A stretch of 64,000 nucleotides of DNA. Source: Arenicola marina (taxonomy: Eukaryota > Annelida > Polychaeta > Arenicolidae). The DNA is taken from positions 3,478,318-3,542,317 of the forward strand of contig OZ025265.1 in NCBI GenBank assembly GCA_964019135.1, in the 5' to 3' direction. The position numbers were made by a program, and so were the translations under genes. The first letter of the stretch is position 1. Each line of letters begins with the position of its first letter. The notes beneath the pieces were generated by a model. The model was not told the DNA's origin. It searched no databases and saw only the letters and a list, made by a program, of their open reading frames with translations. Shown one piece after another: positions 1 through 12,626 of the stretch.

Positions 1-2490
1 ACCCACAGTATCACGGTCCATCTACCCCTACACCCACCACCCCACCCACAGTATCACCGCCCATCTACCCATACACCCACCACCACCACCCACAGTATCA
101 CCCCCCATCTACCCCTACACCTACCACCACCACCCACAGTATCACCTCCCACCTATCCCTACACCTACCACCACCACCCACAGTATCACCTCCCACCTAC
201 TCCTACACCCACCACCCCACCCACAGTATTACCGCCCATCTACCCCTACACCCACCGCCACCACCCACAGTATCACCTCCCACCTACCCCTACACCCACC
301 ACCACCACCCACAGTATCACGGTCCATCTACCCCTACACCCACCACCACCACCCACAGTATCACCTCCCATCTACCCCTAAACCCACCACCACCACCCAC
401 AGTATCACCGCCCATCTACCCCTACACCCACCACCCCACCCACAGTATCACCGCCCATCTACCCTTACACCCACCACCACCACCCACAGTATCACCGCCC
501 ATCTACCCCTACACCCACCACCACCCACAGTATCACCGCCCATCTACCCTTACACCCACCACCACCCACAGTATCACCGCCCATCTACCCCTACACCCAC
601 CACCCCACCCGCAGTATCACCGCCCATCTACCTCTACACCCACCACCACCACCACCCACAGTATCACCTCCCATCTACCCCTACACCCACCACCACCACC
701 ACCCACAGTATCACCTCCCACCTACCCCTACACCCACCACCACCCGCAGTATCACCTCCCATCTACCCCTACACCCACCACCCCCACCACCCACAGTATC
801 ACCGCCCATCTACCCCTAGACCCACCACCCCCACCACCCACAGTATCACCGCCCATCTACCCCTACACCCACCAGCCCACCCACAGTATCACCGCCCATC
901 TACCCTTACACCCACCACCACCACCCACAGTATCACCTCCCATCTACCCTTACACCTACCACCACCACCCACAGTATCACCGCCCACCTACCCATACACC
1001 CACCACCCCACCCGCAGTATCACCGCCCATCTACCCCTACACCCACCACCCCACCCACAGTATCACCGCCCATCTACCCATACACCCACCACCACCACCC
1101 ACAGTATCACCGCCATCTACCCCTACACCCACCACCACCACCCACAGTATCACCTCCCACCTACCCCTAAACCCACCACCACCACCCACAGTATCACCTC
1201 CCATCTACCCCTAAACCCACCACCACCACCCACAGTATCACCTCCCATCTACCCTTACACCCACCACCACCACCCACAGTATCACCTCCCACCTACCCTT
1301 ACACCCACCACCACCACCCACAGTATCACCTCTCACCTACCCCTACACCCACCACCACCTCCCATCTACCCCTACACCCACCACCACCACCCACAGTATC
1401 ACGGTCCATCTACCCATACACCCACCACCCCACCCGCAGTATCACCGCCCATCTACCCCTACACCCACCACCCCACCCACAGTATCACCGCCCATCTACC
1501 CATACACCCACCACCCCACCCGCAGTATCACCGCCCATCTACCCCTACACCCACCACCCCACCCACAGTATCACCGCTATCTACCCCTACACCCACCACC
1601 ACCACCCACAGTATCACCTCCCACCTACCCTTACACCCACCACCACCACCCACAGTATCACCTCTCACCTACCCCTACACCCACCACCACCTCCCATCTA
1701 CCCCTACACCCACCACCACCACTCACAGTATCACCTCCCATCTACCCCTACACCCACCACCACCACCCACAGTATCACCGCCCATCTACCCTTACACCCA
1801 CCACCACCACCCGCAGTATCACCTCTCACCTACCCCTACACCCACCACCACCTCCCATCTACCCCTACACCCACCACCACCACCCACAGTATCACCTCCC
1901 ATCTACCCCTACACCCACCACCACCACCCACAGTATCACCTCCCATCTACCCTTACACCCACCACCACCACCCACAGTATCACCTCCCATCTACCCCTAA
2001 ACCCACCACCACCACCCACAGTATCACCTCCCATCTACCCCTAAACCCACCACCACCACCCACAGTATCACCTCCCATCTACCCCTACACCCACCACCAC
2101 CACCCACAGTATCACCTCCCATCTACCCCTAAACCCACCACCACCACCCACAGTATCACCTCCCATCTACCCTTACACCCACCACCACCACCCACAGTAT
2201 CACCTCCCACCTACCCTTACACCCACCACCACCACCCACAGTATCACCTCTCACCTACCCCTACACCCACCACCACCTTCCATCTACCCCTACACCCACC
2301 ACCACCACCCACAGTATCACGGTCCATCTACCCCTACACCCACCACCCCCACCCACAGTATCACCGCCCACCTACCCATACACCCACCACCACCACCCAC
2401 AGTATTACCGCCATCCACCCCTACATATGTCACCACCACCCATCTCCCCTACACCCACCATCACCACCACCCCAGCTATCACCGCCATCA
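1..2490. repeat. Minisatellite array, 44-47 bp unit, cut by the window edge
   Basis: The unit has a core CCCACAGTATCACC, then CCCATCTACCCCTACACC, then a variable (CAC)n linker that makes the period drift. There are about 53 copies. The core varies as CCGCCC, CCTCCC or GGTCCA. A composite, in which a short unit lacking the CAGTATCAC core precedes a full one, recurs near 1340, 1675, 1835 and 2260, so blocks were copied together. The plus strand is C-rich with very little G. The window begins inside a unit, so the array continues to the left. It decays between 2400 and 2490. Confidence 0.95.
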
Positions 2491-3055
2491 CCGAGTAACG
2501 GCCGCTTTGATTCCCCCTTCCGCGTTATAAGATTAATTGGCAGCTTCTGCTCTGTGATTCGATTAATTCGGCGAGTGGGTCCCCAAGTTATGGTCATTGC
2601 ACATATCAGGCCTGGACAGACTGGTCGCCGGGCCACAGCCGCGGCATAAAGCCATCATTCGCTCACAGCTGTGTCCCGAGGCCTGATTTGTCAGGATATT
2701 CGATATGTGAACCACTTTTTGGTTTTCTTTGATGGTGGCTTAAGCGAAAGAAGCGAAGACATGTACAGAAGAGATCAGCCCGTACGACGCATGCGCGAGG
2801 CATGCTGGGGCTACCCGGCAGTTGACTGTCGCGGGGGTCCTGGTGGTGGGAGGGGGAGGGCTGGTGGGACGGGAGGGGGGTGGTGGGAGTTGGGGGTGGT
2901 GGGACGGGAGAGGTCACTAGGGAGGCCTCGTCTTCCACCCTGGCACAACCACGCCCTGTCTGCAGGTGTCAGTATCCGGCCTACGAGGGATTAGCCTGCC
3001 AATGTGACCTTGTCGGCGCATTTCACCTTGATCGTGGAAGTCTATAGTTCAGCGG
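2491..3055. other. Unique stretch, no gene recognised
   Basis: Single-copy-looking sequence with a G-rich patch at about 2835-2910. Short open frames on both strands overlap each other and have no recognisable domain. Confidence 0.5.
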
Positions 3056-3059
3056 TATT

Positions 3060-3200
3060 TGCGCGGCGCTCAGCCGTCTCGGTGGAGAGTTTGCTTCGCC
3101 TGCTGCGTCTTTAACTATTGATCGACAGTCAACGAAGGAGTCTGCTCGGAACCACAGGCTTCAAATTTCGAATCCTTATTCGAAAAGAGATGTAGCCCAC
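3060..3200 (+). repeat. Possible tRNA-derived SINE remnant
   Basis: A stretch like a pol III A box (CAGCCGTCTCGGTGGAGAG, about 3070-3090) is followed by a B-box-like TTCGAATCC near 3168. The spacing of about 80 bp is longer than in a tRNA, so an insertion or a chance match is possible. No body or tail could be delimited. Confidence 0.3.
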
Positions 3201-4247
3201 ATTTTGCACAAATCATATCCACCGTGTTAACCACCACATAAACAGCAAAACACAGTTACGCCTGTCCAATTGTGATATAGATATAAAAACAAAGAATCGT
3301 TTAGTATTGCAACAATAAATTGATCCTTTTCAGTGACGCATTCGCATTCGAGTCTCGTGGTCTCGGCAGTCCTTGTCATGCTCCCGGTTTTAAATACTCC
3401 ATGGAATGGGGTCCTAGGGACAGTGTGATGGTTGCACAGTGGTCCAAGCCACTGTCATATGATTATGCCAGTTAATGAATATTCAGTGAGAGATATTCCG
3501 ACGTGAGAAAAATAACAATAACATCAACATCAAAGCACAATCAAGAATTAAAAATAGTTACACGCTACGTCATCAATTATGCTTTGAATCTCTTGTGCTG
3601 TCAGATTAATCCCCCACCGGTGACATAGGGTTAAAACAAACCTCATTCCCAAACAAAGTAAATGGATGTGCGAAACATAATAGAGAAGACAGAGAGAAAA
3701 TGGATTATGGCAGGGAGAAAAGAGTGGGGGCACTGCTCGAAAGCAGTCCAAAACGCAGTGTTTACCGGGAAGCGAAAACAAAATGAAAAGTGGGCGTCAT
3801 GCATTTTGAAGTGGCTGCCGTCTTGTCAGCCAGAACGCTGTGCCTCCAGCTTGAGCGGTCCTGGCCGGGCCCACTTCCGGTGTGGCAGCCCTCACTAAAC
3901 ACAGGAAATATGGTGGAGTAGCTTGAGGCGGCACGTGGAGGGTGGGGCGTGGGGCGGGGGAGAGTGTAAGGCGGAGGCCATGGCGTGGGTTGTTGGAGTA
4001 TAGGGGGGTGGAAACGGATGGGGGGTAGTTACGGGGAGTGGAGGAAGGAGATGAGGTGGGGAGGGGGGTCAGTCCAATGAGGACTGGGGTACAGCTGGAA
4101 GCTGGAGGTCAAGTCACAAAACTCGGCAGCTGATAACGGGTCTGATGTGGAGTGGACCCAGTCTGTGTGGAGGATACCCAACGACGACTTTGGCTGTTTC
4201 TTTCCCCCTCAAGCCTCTGAGCGTGTGTGTGTGTTGTGTCATCCTAG
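3201..4247. other. Unique stretch, no gene recognised
   Basis: No domain, RNA gene or repeat array was recognised. The 3925-4060 part is G-rich with runs of GGGG and GGTGGGG. Short open frames around 3548-3898 overlap on opposite strands and look fortuitous. Confidence 0.5.
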
Positions 4248-4317
4248 GCGTGTCCCCAAGCCGCCGCCATCCTCCTCACCATCGACACGAAGCAAATCTT
4301 TATTCAAATATCCCGAG
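4248..4317 (+). other. Possible short internal exon
   Basis: Seventy bases lie between an acceptor-like GTGTCATCCTAG, with a partly pyrimidine-rich lead, and a good donor GAG|GTGAGA. One frame is open and reads VPKPPPSSSPSTRSKSLFKY. No domain is recognised and no partner exon was found, so this rests on splice-site shape alone. Confidence 0.2.
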
Positions 4318-4684
4318 GTGAGACGCCACTGTATCTTATGTTGTATTTATTTATTTGATTTTTTTGGGGGGGGGGGTGGGGAACGTCAATATCAATCAAC
4401 AACATGTCAATCTAACTAAGCTTATTTGAACAACCAGGCGCTGCATATCTTGATCATTGCAAACACAAGTTTTGATGTTTTTCCAATTGTACATATTAAG
4501 ACCATATCAATATGTGTATACGTATTATGGCCGATCATGAGGATAGCCGCATTGATTTCCGGTAAAGGAGCTTTAAATGTGTCCCATAAAGGTTTGTTGC
4601 GCCTTGAAGCCGTCTAGGAATCGTTGCATGGTATTGTGAAACAGGATGGTTTGCAATGAAGATAATGATGGAACTAAAGCCAGA

Positions 4685-5024
4685 CTTCTAACCCCGTGCC
4701 TATGCTTCTAACCCCGTGCCTATGCTTCTAACCCCGTGCCTATGCTTCTAACCCCGTGCCTATGCTTCTAACCCCGTGCCTATGCTTCTAACCCCGTGCC
4801 TATGCTTCTAACCCCGTGCCTATGCTTCTAACCCCGTGCCTATGCTTCTAACCCCGTGCCTATGCTTCTAACCCCTTGCCTATGCTTCTAACCCCGTGCC
4901 TATGCTTCTAACCCCGTGCCTATGCTTCTAACCCCGTGCCTATGCTTCTAACCCCGTGCCTATGCTTCTAACCCCGTGCCTATGCTTCTAACCCCGTGCC
5001 TATGCTTCTAACCCCGTGCCTATG
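4685..5024. repeat. Minisatellite, exact 20-bp unit x 17
   Basis: The unit is CTTCTAACCCCGTGCCTATG, repeated 17 times without length change. Only one base differs in 340 (a G to T at about 4876). Such uniformity points to very recent expansion or homogenisation. Confidence 0.97.
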
Positions 5025-6776
5025 AACTGAGTTTATGTTTTGCCCTTTGTTACATGAGCCCCATGCAGAAGTCATCGATATCCGCTCTTCTCAATATTAT
5101 GCAACTTAAAGCCTTGGGAGATAGGGTCAGAAGGACCAATCCAGAATTTGGGGTTCACTTAAATTGGACAACTTTATTTACGACCGAAGCTGGTGGGGGC
5201 AGAGGGGGGGGGGGGACTGAACCGCCCTGGATATGGCTGTACATTACTGTTTGCGCTGCCACGACTGCATAATGGGCTTTATTTTGCGGGTAACGGATCA
5301 TTACTGGGACTATGTATGGTGCCGGAAATCGATAAGTTAAACCTCAGGGATATCAACCCCTTAAGAAACTGTACGCTGTCATTCCACTGCAAGTTTGGGG
5401 AGTAAGGAATGCGGCACCGGGGAATACAGGGGGCGGGGGGGGGGGGGGTCGGCATCACACGGGAATGCTGCTACATTATTACTTTACGCCTAGGATAACG
5501 GAGGAGGCAGGATGTTATGGTAGGCGGTACAGGGGTCCTCATGGCAGTTCACTGAGATTGTAGTTCGCCGGACGGATCCACCGCTGTAAGCCAAAGTGAA
5601 AAAAAATGACGATCTTGTTGAAACGTAGAATACGAATGTCTCCGGACAAAGCAACCAGACATTAACGACATCAATCCGTGTAAATCAACGACTCACAAAG
5701 CGTTTACTTCTATTCTGATTCCACTGTTATACTGGTCAGTATGCTTTGGATGATTTCAGTTCTTGGTTATTGCTCTTGGCGGCCTGGGCCCCGGGATAGG
5801 TCAATATGTGTATATATCACCAAAGTGGGTCCAAACACATGGATGTGGTCGGTGCAGCTCAGGGCGTGGCCTGTGGCGACTGTGGATGACCTGGGAGACC
5901 GTGGGTGGCCGGGGTGATGTTGCTATGGGAGGGGTTTGATGTACTGCTGGTGGGCTGACAGCGGGTGGCAAGGTTGGCGCTTGGGACCGCGGAGGGGGGT
6001 GATGGTTACTCTGGGAGGCTAGGGGCCGGGAAGGACCGAGATCGCGTGATTGAAACTGGGAGGTTCCAGGGAAGTTTGTGGCTTGAGAGTAGGTGGTTGG
6101 GTAGGGGAAGGAGGGTGGGGTCGTGGTGACGTCATTGGGGTGGTATGGTGGAGGGAGTTGGGGAGGAGAGTCGGGAGTGGATTTGAACAGCGGGGACGGC
6201 GTGGGGGTGGGGTGTCAGGGGAGGCTTTCACCATGGGGGTGGGGGATGAGTAGGCAGGGGAGGGTTTGACAGGATGTATCGGCGAGGGGGTGGCACGGAC
6301 GGGTTTCGCCAAGGCGATCTGGGAGAGGAGGTGGCAGGGACGGGTTTTGCTAAGGAGATGTGGGAGGGGGGGAAGGTGGCAGGGGCCGTTGTACCAAGGA
6401 TGTGGTAGGGTGCGGTAGCAGGCGGGGTGTGGTGGGGTTGGGTGGGGTAGCGGGCGGGGTGCACAGCCGGCGTCAGCCACTGACCCTGGTGTCACACACC
6501 CTGATGAACACCCGTCCGTAATGCAGCTGACGTTTGATCTCTGCCACCCCCCCCCCACCCCCCGGGGCCGATCACCATAATAGCCAACCCAGTCCACCAT
6601 ACACTACCGCTTGGTGGCGCCCCTCTAGCTGCACATCTACCATTGAAGCAGGCTTAACCAAAAACGTCAACGTCTCAGCATCGTTCGTTAATCATGATTC
6701 CATTGAAGCATTGATAATGATAGGATGAAATGGAGTAATGTGAGGTGCATTCAATATTGACACATTACCACATTGT
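5025..6776. other. Unique stretch, G-rich in its second half
   Basis: No gene is recognised. G runs of 12 and 14 lie at about 5204-5215 and 5435-5448. From 5860 to 6470 the plus strand is strongly G-rich and contains a loose repeat of GGTGGCAGGGACGGGTTT (near 6330), with diverged copies beside it. The proline-rich minus-strand open frame at 6019-6600 is the complement of this G-rich DNA and is not supported as a gene. Confidence 0.5.
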
Positions 6777-8990
6777 CAGGCAATGATGTGTAGCCACATC
6801 GTCACACAGTGTGAAAGAGCCACATTGTCACAGCCACAGTGTGTTGTCACAGTCAGTGTGTTACAGCCACATTATCACAGTCAGTGTGTTACAGCCACAT
6901 TGTCACACAGTGTGAAAGAGCCACATTGTCACAGCCACAGTGTGTTGTCACAGTCAGTGTGCTACAGCCACAGTGTCACAGTCAGTGTGTTACAGCCACA
7001 TTGTCACAGTCAGTGTGTTACAGCGACATTGTCACAGTCAGTGTTACAGCCACATTGTCACAGTCAGTGTGCTACAGCCACATTGTCACAGTCAGTGTGT
7101 TACAGCCACATTGTCACAGTCAGTGTGTTACAGCGACATTGTCACAGTCAGTGTTACAGCCACATTGTCACAGTCAGTGTGTTACAGCCACATTGTCACA
7201 GTCAGTGTGTTACAGCCACATTGTCACAGTCAGTGTGCTACAGCGACATTGTCACAGTCAGTGTTACAGCCACATTGTCACAGTCAGTGTTACAGCCACA
7301 TTGTCACAGTCAGTGGGCTACAGCCACATTGTCACAGTCAGTGTTACAGCCACATTGTCACAGTCAGTGGGCTACAGCGACATTGTCACAGTCAGTGTGT
7401 TACAGCGACATTGTCACAGTCAGTGTGTTACAGCGACATTGTCACAGTCAGTGTTACAGCCACATTGTCACAGTCAGTGTGCTACAGCCACATTGTCACA
7501 GTCAGTGTGTTACAGCCACATTGTCACAGTCAGTGTGTCACAGCCACATTGTCACAGTCAGTGTGTTACAGCCACATTATCACAGCCACAGTGTGTTGTC
7601 ACAGTCAGTGTGCTACAGCCACATTGTCACAGTCAGTGTGTTACAGCCACATTATCACAGCCACAGTGTGTTGTCACAGTCAGTGTGTTACAGCCACATT
7701 GTCACAGTCAGTGTGCTACAGCCACATTGTCACAGTCAGTGTGTTACAGCCACATTATCACAGCCACAGTGTGTTGTCACAGTCAGTGTGCTACAGCCAC
7801 ATTGTCACAGTCAGTGTGTTACAGCCACATTATCACAGCCACAGTGTGTTGTCACAGTCAGTGTGTTACAGCCACATTATCACAGCCACAGTGTGTTGTC
7901 ACAGTCAGTGTGCTACAGCCACATTGTCACAGTCAGTGTGTTACAGCCACATTATCACAGCCACAGTGTGTTGTCACAGTCAGTGTGCTACAGCGACATT
8001 GTCACAGTCAGTGTGCTACAGCGACATTGTCACAGTCAGTGTGTTACAGCCACATTATCACAGCCACAGTGTGTTGTCACAGTCAGTGTGCTACAGCGAC
8101 ATTGTCACAGTCAGTGTGTTACAGCCACATTGTCACAGTCAGTGTGTTACAGCCACATTGTCACAGTCAGTGTGTTACAGCCACATTGTCACAGTCAGTG
8201 TGCTACAGCGACATTGTCACAGTCAGTGTGCTACAGCGACATTGTCACAGTCAGTGTGTTACAGCCACATTGTCACAGTCAGTGTGTTACAGCCACATTG
8301 TCACAGTCAGTGTGTTACAGCCACATTGTCACAGTCAGTGTGTTACAGCCACATTATCACAGCCACAGTGTGTTGTCACAGTCAGTGTGCTACAGCGACA
8401 TTGTCACAGTCAGTGTGTTACAGCCACATTGTCACAGTCAGTGTGTTACAGCCACATTGTCACAGTCAGTGTGTTACAGCCACATTATCACAGCCACAGT
8501 GTGTTGTCACAGTCAGTGTGCTACAGCGACATTGTCACAGTCAGTGTGTTACAGCCACATTGTCACAGTCAGTGTGTTACAGCCACATTATCACAGCCAC
8601 AGTGTGTTGTCACAGTCAGTGTGCTACAGCGACATTGTCACAGTCAGTGTGTTACAGCCACATTGTCACAGTCAGTGTGTTACAGCCACATTGTCACAGT
8701 CAGTGTGTTACAGCCACATTGTCACAGTCAGTGTTACAGCCACGTTGTCACAGTCAGTGTGTTACAGCCACATTGTCACAGTCAGTGTGTTACAGCCACA
8801 TTGTCACAGTCAGTGTTACAGCCACATTGTCACAGTCAGTGTGTTACAGCCACATTGTCACAGTCAGTGTTACAGCCACATTGTCACAGTCAGTGTGTTA
8901 CAGCCACATTGTCACAGTCAGTGTGTTACAGCCACATTGTCACAGTCAGTGTGATACAGCCACATTGTCACACTGCCACAATGTTACCCA
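6777..8990. repeat. Minisatellite, 28-bp unit, about 78 copies
   Basis: The main unit joins CAGTCAGTGTGTTACAGC to CACATTGTCA (28 bp). A second type containing ATTATCACAGCCACAGTG and GTTGTCA is mixed in, and some units have lost a GT. Because 28 is not a multiple of 3 and the plus-strand unit has no stop in any frame, all three plus frames stay open for more than 700 codons with the same 28-residue peptide. This is a property of the unit and is not evidence of coding. Variants such as GCGACATT and GTGGGCTAC cluster, which indicates block duplication. Confidence 0.96.
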
Positions 8991-11834
8991 GTCACATTGT
9001 CACAGTCACACATGGCCACGAACATTGCTTGCACTACCCATAACACATGGCGGCACATAGGACTATATCTCCATGTCATCAGGCCTTGTATCATTTCCAG
9101 TATGTGTATATACCGAAAAATATAAATTAATATGCATGGCCGTTAATCGATCCACATATTGACTCCATTACCGTGCAATCCCGCGTGGCTTTGCTATTCG
9201 AATAATTAATTGGGATCGTCGGTATCTGCCCTGTGTCTGTGTCTGGGTTTCCCTGGCGATAGACAGTCATGTCATTCTCCCAAAATAGCAAGCCGTTTAT
9301 ATTACCCGACCCGCCATGGGCGGGGCGGTATTCACCTCTATGCCCCCCACCCCCCCACCCTCCCCACCACAGACACACACATTGATACGAAATGCCCTCA
9401 CTGGTTGACCTGTATTTCTCCAAAACAAGACGACTAAACCTAGCGTTCAAGGAAGAATTGGCCATTGATTAATTACCTAAGCTATATATGGTGAATTGCT
9501 GTAAATGGAACGGGGTCATCTACGTGACTTTGGCATCTACTGATTAACCTAGAAAGGACGATCGGTCAGCTCAAGGTCATAGGACGACGAAGGATGGATG
9601 GTCTGACTGGCTGACCGTGGGCGGCGAGAGCTAGGGGCAAAAGGGTCGCAGGGATACACAGTGATCAATTGTGCCTTTCCAGTCGTTTGCTATGCAGTTA
9701 GATGCTTGATAAAATTGGACCTATTTCACCACTGAGGAGTGATTGATTGGCCAGGTAAAACTGCTCTGTATTTACAATAGCCCTCGGTGGAGACGGAACA
9801 TGGAGTAGGGTACCTCACGGCGGGTGAGATGTTGGAAAGAGTTAGTTAATTAATGATCGCTGTTTTCGGTCACCCTTTGTGCTCTCGCGGGGGAAAGCGG
9901 GCCAAGAAAGCTCCTGGGGATAATGATGTGAAAACTGAGCCAGATTTAGATGGCACACTAGGGAATAAAACCCCAATTCGCTTGTATGAAACACAGCGGA
10001 CGGATGACGTATGAATAATGCTTGATGCGCAGTGAAGAAAAGGCGTTCTTGCGCCGGACCAAATGGGAATACCACTAAAGAGGATCAAAAAGCCATCTTT
10101 AATTGAAAATGAGGGTCTTTTGTTTGCGGATAAAACACCAATAGAACGATATAATTTTATGGATGCTTATAAAGGATGTAGTGTGATGAGGTTTTCCTGG
10201 GCTTGTATTGGCAATCGCATAGACGTTATTATGGCCTATGCAAGACTATTGAAGAGCCCCTAAATGCATGTATCACAACTGTATATATCTGTATAATGGA
10301 TGTATCTCCATGCAGTGATAGACCCAGTGTGTTGTGACGCTGCTTAATGCTCGTTCAGCCCTGTTGACGGTTCCACTCAGGGCGGTGCCGTGGGGTAGAT
10401 TACCTGGTCGGATATGTCCCCGATGGGAATTGATCGATGTTTGCCTTCCTTTTCTGTCGCTCCACAAAGGTATCGAGAACCATGTTATGTTCAAAACGCG
10501 GCGAGGGGCGTGGAATATTTATGGAATAGCGGAATGACGACAACGTGAGCGTCTGTCTGATAACGGGGGTTGCACGGACGGGGTAACAGTGACGAATGGC
10601 GTCTCTCTCAGCTGAATGGCTGCAATGATGGCGGCCAAGGTCACAGCTGCAGCGGTCTCTTGATGGTGGTCCTGTCCCTATGACGCATATCAGTTTAGGA
10701 GGGCGCCTTCCTGATCCCATGGGCGGGAATTAGACCACTTGGTGCGTCAAGTTCACGATAGTTAATGCGATTTATACATGGAATGCATGATTACAATGGT
10801 ATTGGCTTATCTGTTATATATGTTATATATGGCACAAAACATCAGCTTATATATATGTGCCATATACATATGAGTGTACTATTTTAGTTAACTTGTACAC
10901 ATATATAATATTATTCATCACTTTATTTTATGCTGTAATATTTTTCTGGAATGTAGATACATATTTAATATTATGCGTCGAATAATTATGTGTATAATAT
11001 TTCACTTTGACTTAAATATCACTGTCAACTTACAACTTACAAATATGTCGGTGCGCGCTTCACATGTTGTATGTTTCAAGCCGCGGAACATCATAATGGG
11101 CGGGTAACAAGGCCTTTTGAAGGTCAGCGCAGACGCGATCTCGGCGATGGTCGGACGCAGACATTAGGCACCCAGTCCCTCGGGGGCTTGCAACCTGCAC
11201 CCCATTAGCATCGACGCAGGTGGACACTGAATCACCGAGATGGAATATTACAGAATGAAATGATGTGCATCTGTGTAGCCAGGGGCCTCGCGGGGGTTAT
11301 AAGCCAACACGACTACGCCCTCCCCCCTGCATCCCCCTTCCGCTACGAGACACCCCTTTCACTCCCCCTCCCTTTCTCCCCCCCTCCCCTCCCACTCCCC
11401 TCCCTCTCTCCATCCCCCTCCCCCCGGTCCCCACCTAATTCCCCTGCCCCTATCCCCCGCCAAGACCGTCCTTTGAGTCGGTTTATTAAGGCTAGCCGGC
11501 TTATGAAACTGTTAAGCTGACCCGGGAGCATTGAGGGTATATAGCGGTGGGAGGAGGTCGTCGAACAGGCATACCCCCCCCCCCCCCCCACAGCCCACCC
11601 TCCAAGACGGACTTGAACGGGGTCAACCCCTCGGCCGTCCATCTAATTTGATCGACAAGGGGTAGATTCTATTATCTCGGGTCGCTGGGTCTCGCCCGAC
11701 TGTTTAGGGGCTCCTTACGGCCGATGGCGGCCTGGCGCAGGGAATGTCATTCGCATACATGGGGACAACCGCAGGGTATTGTGGGTAATCCACGGGACAG
11801 CCCATTGGAGTGGGGGTGGGGGTGGATGCGATTT
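8991..11834. other. Unique stretch, no gene recognised
   Basis: Mixed sequence with no recognisable protein domain. An AT-rich part at 10770-11050 contains TATATA runs and an inverted repeat. A C-rich, pyrimidine-biased part lies at 11310-11460, and a C run of 16 at about 11574-11589. The minus-strand frame at 10400-10720 and the plus-strand frame at 11260-11520 are short, compositionally biased and lack domain signals. Confidence 0.5.
10826..10866. repeat. Inverted repeat, 11-bp arms, in AT-rich DNA
   Basis: TATATGGCACA at 10826-10836 is the exact complement of TGTGCCATATA at 10856-10866, with a 19-bp loop. It could form a hairpin or be a remnant of a small inverted-repeat element. No target duplication was identified. 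Confidence 0.6.
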
Positions 11835-12160
11835 CATGGCGAGGGTGGTGAGGGTGGTGAGAGTGGTGAGGGGGTGAGGGCGTATACAATTCTATGGCGA
11901 GGGTGGCGAGGGTGGTGAGGGTGGTGAGGGTGGTGAGAGTGGCGAGGGTGGTGAGGGTGGATACAGTTCCATCGTGAGGGTGGCGAGGGTGGTGAGGGTG
12001 GTGAGAGTGGCGAGGGTGGTGAGGGTGGATACAGTTCCATCGTGAGAGTGGCGAGGGTGGCGAGGGTGGTGAGGGTGGTGAGGGTGGCGAGCGTGGCGAG
12101 GGTGGTGAGGGTGGCGAGGGTGGTGAGGGTGGGTGCAGTTCCATGGTGAGGGTGGTGAGG
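11835..12160. repeat. Microsatellite-like (GAGGGTGGT/C)n array
   Basis: The base unit is 9 bp, GAGGGTGGT or GAGGGTGGC. It is interrupted by GATACAGTTCCATCGTGAG, which recurs about 66 bp apart near 11965 and 12031, giving a higher-order unit. The plus strand is almost C-free and could form G-rich structures. Confidence 0.9.
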
Positions 12161-12310
12161 GTGATGGGGGTCAGGGGGTCAGGCTACACGCAGACTAGCC
12201 GTCGCGCGATGCAATCCCCCGGTCATTTGGCGGTCTGGTATCGCATTACGGGTACCAAGATGTATCGGTACGAGGGAAGTGTGGCCAGACTGTGGGCAAA
12301 CACAGTGGGG

Positions 12311-12626
12311 AATACCGGGGCCCACCCAGCGTGCCTCCCTGCTGGCTGCGTGAGGGCCACGTGGCCGGGGAATTGGTGTCAGAAGGGGGGAATACCGGGG
12401 CCCACCCAGCGTGCCTCCCTGCTGGCTGTGTGAGGGCCACGTGCCCGGGGAATTGGTGTCAGAAGGGGGGAATACCGGGGCCCACCCAGCGTGACTCCCT
12501 GCTGGCTGTGTGAGGGCCACGTGCCCGGGGAATTGGTGTCAGAAGGGGGGAATACCGGGGCCCACCCAGCGTGCCTCCCTGCTGGCTGTGTGAGGGCCAC
12601 GTGCCCGGGGAATTGGTGTCAGAAGA
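12311..12626. repeat. Tandem repeat, 80-bp unit x 4
   Basis: Copies start at 12311, 12391, 12471 and 12551, each with AATACCGGGGCCCACCCAGC near the start and GGGGAATTGGTGTCAGAAG near the end. Copies differ by only a few bases, and the last is cut at its 3' end. The spacing is exactly 80 bp throughout. Confidence 0.95.

Noticed and set aside
6783-9060. Three overlapping plus-strand frames of more than 700 codons
   Set aside because: By-product of a stop-free 28-bp unit; all three frames encode the same cycled peptide.
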